Shown one piece after another: positions 16,127 to 17,177 of a stretch of DNA of 17,177 bases (position 1 is its first letter; each line of letters opens with the position of its first letter). Both the position numbers and the translations under genes were made by a program. The notes beneath the pieces are model-generated. The model worked only from the letters and a program-made list of their open reading frames with translations. It was not told the DNA's origin and did no database searches. The stretch is from CAYTID01 sp964437735 (GTDB lineage Bacteria > Bacteroidota > Ignavibacteria > UBA10030 > BY39), in assembly GCA_964437735.1 (NCBI GenBank), contig CAYTID010000048.1:1-17177 (forward strand), given 5' to 3'.

Positions 16127-17131
16127 ATGGGAAACAAAAAAGGGGAATTGATTCACTCGGCAATCATTCAAATCATTATAATCATTTCAATTTTTTCAAT
16201 CTTTTCAATCTTTCTAATCTTCTCCTCCTGCCGCGACAAGCCCACCCAGCCGCCGGATGATGATACTCCAAAGCCTGGAAAACGTGATTATATTTGGTCC
16301 ATAGATAGCATAAACTACGGTGGACTAATTACCCGAATAGAATTGCAATCGATTTGGGGAAGTTCAACAACTGATGTTTGGGGTGCAGCAGGTGATGCGA
16401 TCGATGTACGCGATTGCCTATGGCACTATGATGGTGTGAAGTGGTCTCGTGCAACAGCAGGTACTCCGATTACTGAATTCACAGGCAACAAGACTGTCTA
16501 CGCTGTGTGGGGGAGTGCAAGAAATGATGTCTGGGCTTTCGGGCGTAAAATTAACCAAGGAGTTCTCAGCGCGTTTATTATGCACTATGATGGAACTCGA
16601 TGGGTAGACGCAACGCCAAGCCACATCGTTAATATATGAAGTATACTTTATAATGTACATGGGAGCAAAAGGGATAATATTTGGGTCGGGGGATATGAAT
16701 ATGCGTTGCATTATGATGGGGCTCAATGGAGTGCACACTTAGTTGCTGACAGTATGATAGTCGGTTCGATCACAAGTAAAGAATCCCATATCTTCTTTTC
16801 TACATACAGTCCTTGGGGTAAAAACACTAATGTAATTTACAGATTGACTCAGGCTACATTAATGGTAGAGGACTCGACCCACCGTGCTGTACGAAAGTTC
16901 GGACCCTGGTTATTATCTAGAGGCGATAGAATGATTTCATTTACAAACGGGGTGATAAGTACACAAATATTAAAAGATGGCAGACTGAATTCTTCGGGTT
17001 GGATCAGGGAATTCAGTACACCAACTTCTTTTGGTAACGCTTATGCTCGAAACGAGAATTGTATTTTTGCTACTGGTCAATGGAATTTACTTTATCACTT
17101 TAATGGAATTGATTGGGAACAACTATTGTAA
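16127..17131 (+). pseudogene. Lipoprotein with repeated 'DVW..G...HYDG..W' motifs, broken by an in-frame TGA
   Basis: The frame is open from ATG 16127 to a TGA at 16637-16639, and continues in the same frame from 16640 to a TAA at 17129. Both halves carry the same repeat: 'SSTTDVWGAAGD...LWHYDGVKW', 'SARNDVWAFGRK...IMHYDGTRW', then after the stop 'SKRDNIWVGGYEYALHYDGAQW' and finally 'LLYHFNGIDWEQLL'. This is clearly one protein of about 334 aa with a single nonsense codon. The N-terminus is a lipoprotein signal with Cys35 in 'IFSSCRDKP', followed by a Pro/Asp-rich linker and 'DYIWSIDSI', a start common among surface lipoproteins of this group. The function is unknown, and the repeats suggest a beta-propeller-like extracellular protein. 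IS-like repeats begin just after the final stop, so the 3' end may also be truncated. A sequencing error at the TGA remains possible. Confidence 0.75.
16163..16225 (+). repeat. Seven-unit 9-bp degenerate tandem repeat encoding the lipoprotein signal peptide core
   Basis: Seven consecutive 9-mers start with AT: ATCATTCAA, ATCATTATA, ATCATTTCA, ATTTTTTCA, ATCTTTTCA, ATCTTTCTA, ATCTTCTCC. They are in phase with the reading frame and encode IIQ-III-IIS-IFS-IFS-IFL-IFS, the hydrophobic core just before the lipidated Cys35. Gain or loss of a unit would keep the frame and change signal length by three residues. Confidence 0.8.
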
Positions 17132-17132
17132 A

Positions 17133-17175
17133 TTCCCATTCAAATTTGACCCATATTTCCCACCAATTTTGACCC
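17133..17175. mobile_element. Possible terminus of an IS21-like insertion sequence (two short direct repeats at the window edge)
   Basis: Two copies of a 19-20-bp unit lie head to tail: TTCCCATTCAAATTTGACCC (17133-17152) and TTCCCACCAATTTTGACCC (17157-17175). Repeated GGGTCAAAATT-type words, read on the other strand, are typical of the multiple terminal repeats of IS21-family elements, as I remember them. The first unit begins directly after the stop codon of the broken lipoprotein gene. No transposase is in view, because the window ends here, so the assignment is tentative. Confidence 0.45.
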
Positions 17176-17177
17176 GT

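Noticed and set aside
16637..16639. TGA recoding (selenocysteine or reassigned TGA)
   Set aside because: No structured insertion element is apparent just downstream, the site is not in a redox motif, and pyrR uses TGA as a normal stop.
1..17177. CRISPR arrays, toxin-antitoxin pairs, phage genes or defence systems
   Set aside because: No regularly spaced repeats, no recognisable nucleases other than the S1/P1-fold protein, and no phage structural or integrase motifs were found; the remaining open frames overlap clear genes on the other strand or frame.

Overview
The window is AT-rich bacterial chromosome, and most likely comes from the FCB group near the Ignavibacteria. The clearest sign is the C-terminus of the large plus-strand protein. 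It carries a type IX secretion (T9SS) sorting domain of the style common there: 'QNFPNPFNPETEINYELP', then 'IYNIRGQEVRTLV', then 'SSGVYLYRLES', ending in 'HKMVLMR'. A DUF4783-type protein and an Asp-box propeller cargo protein fit the same lineage. The right edge runs into what looks like an insertion-sequence end, and a 10-N scaffold gap lies inside the large plus-strand gene, so this is draft assembly sequence.

Layout. Positions 1-12264 are read almost entirely on the minus strand. From high to low coordinates they hold: a zinc-dependent S1/P1-nuclease-fold enzyme; a tRNA-Val(CAC) with its own promoter; the pyrimidine operon pyrR-pyrB-pyrC with an RNA leader; a tight group of four genes (FN3 lipoprotein, DUF4783 secreted protein, a very large orphan sensor histidine kinase, pgeF/yfiH); glmS; and the first 51 codons of a cyclic 2,3-diphosphoglycerate synthetase-like gene cut by the left edge. 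Positions 12446-17131 are read on the plus strand and hold two surface or secreted proteins: an approximately 1,183-residue T9SS propeller protein, and a lipoprotein gene broken by an in-frame TGA. Two short direct repeats resembling an IS21-type terminus finish the window.

How the parts work together. PyrR, PyrB and PyrC form the regulator plus steps two and three of UMP synthesis. Their leader contains a hairpin with the hallmarks of a PyrR binding loop: hexaloop CTGAGA, a 6-bp upper stem, a 5'-side AAA bulge and a 5-bp lower stem. A terminator-like hairpin with a T-rich tail follows immediately upstream of the pyrR ribosome binding site. The binding loop starts only 21 nt after the tRNA-Val gene, so the operon is probably transcribed through the tRNA. 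GlmS makes glucosamine-6-phosphate for the cell envelope. PgeF belongs to a family linked to peptidoglycan fidelity and purine nucleoside cleavage. The kinase and the two secreted proteins before it look like one cotranscribed envelope-sensing unit, with no response regulator in view.

Most notable points: the tRNA/PyrR-leader arrangement; an S1/P1-type enzyme whose Met1 sits exactly where the family's zinc-binding Trp1 should be; a PgeF homologue with Gln in place of its first metal-ligand His; a kinase with three predicted extracytoplasmic regions and a membrane core; and a 9-bp minisatellite that encodes a lipoprotein signal peptide. No CRISPR array, prophage or defence system is visible.
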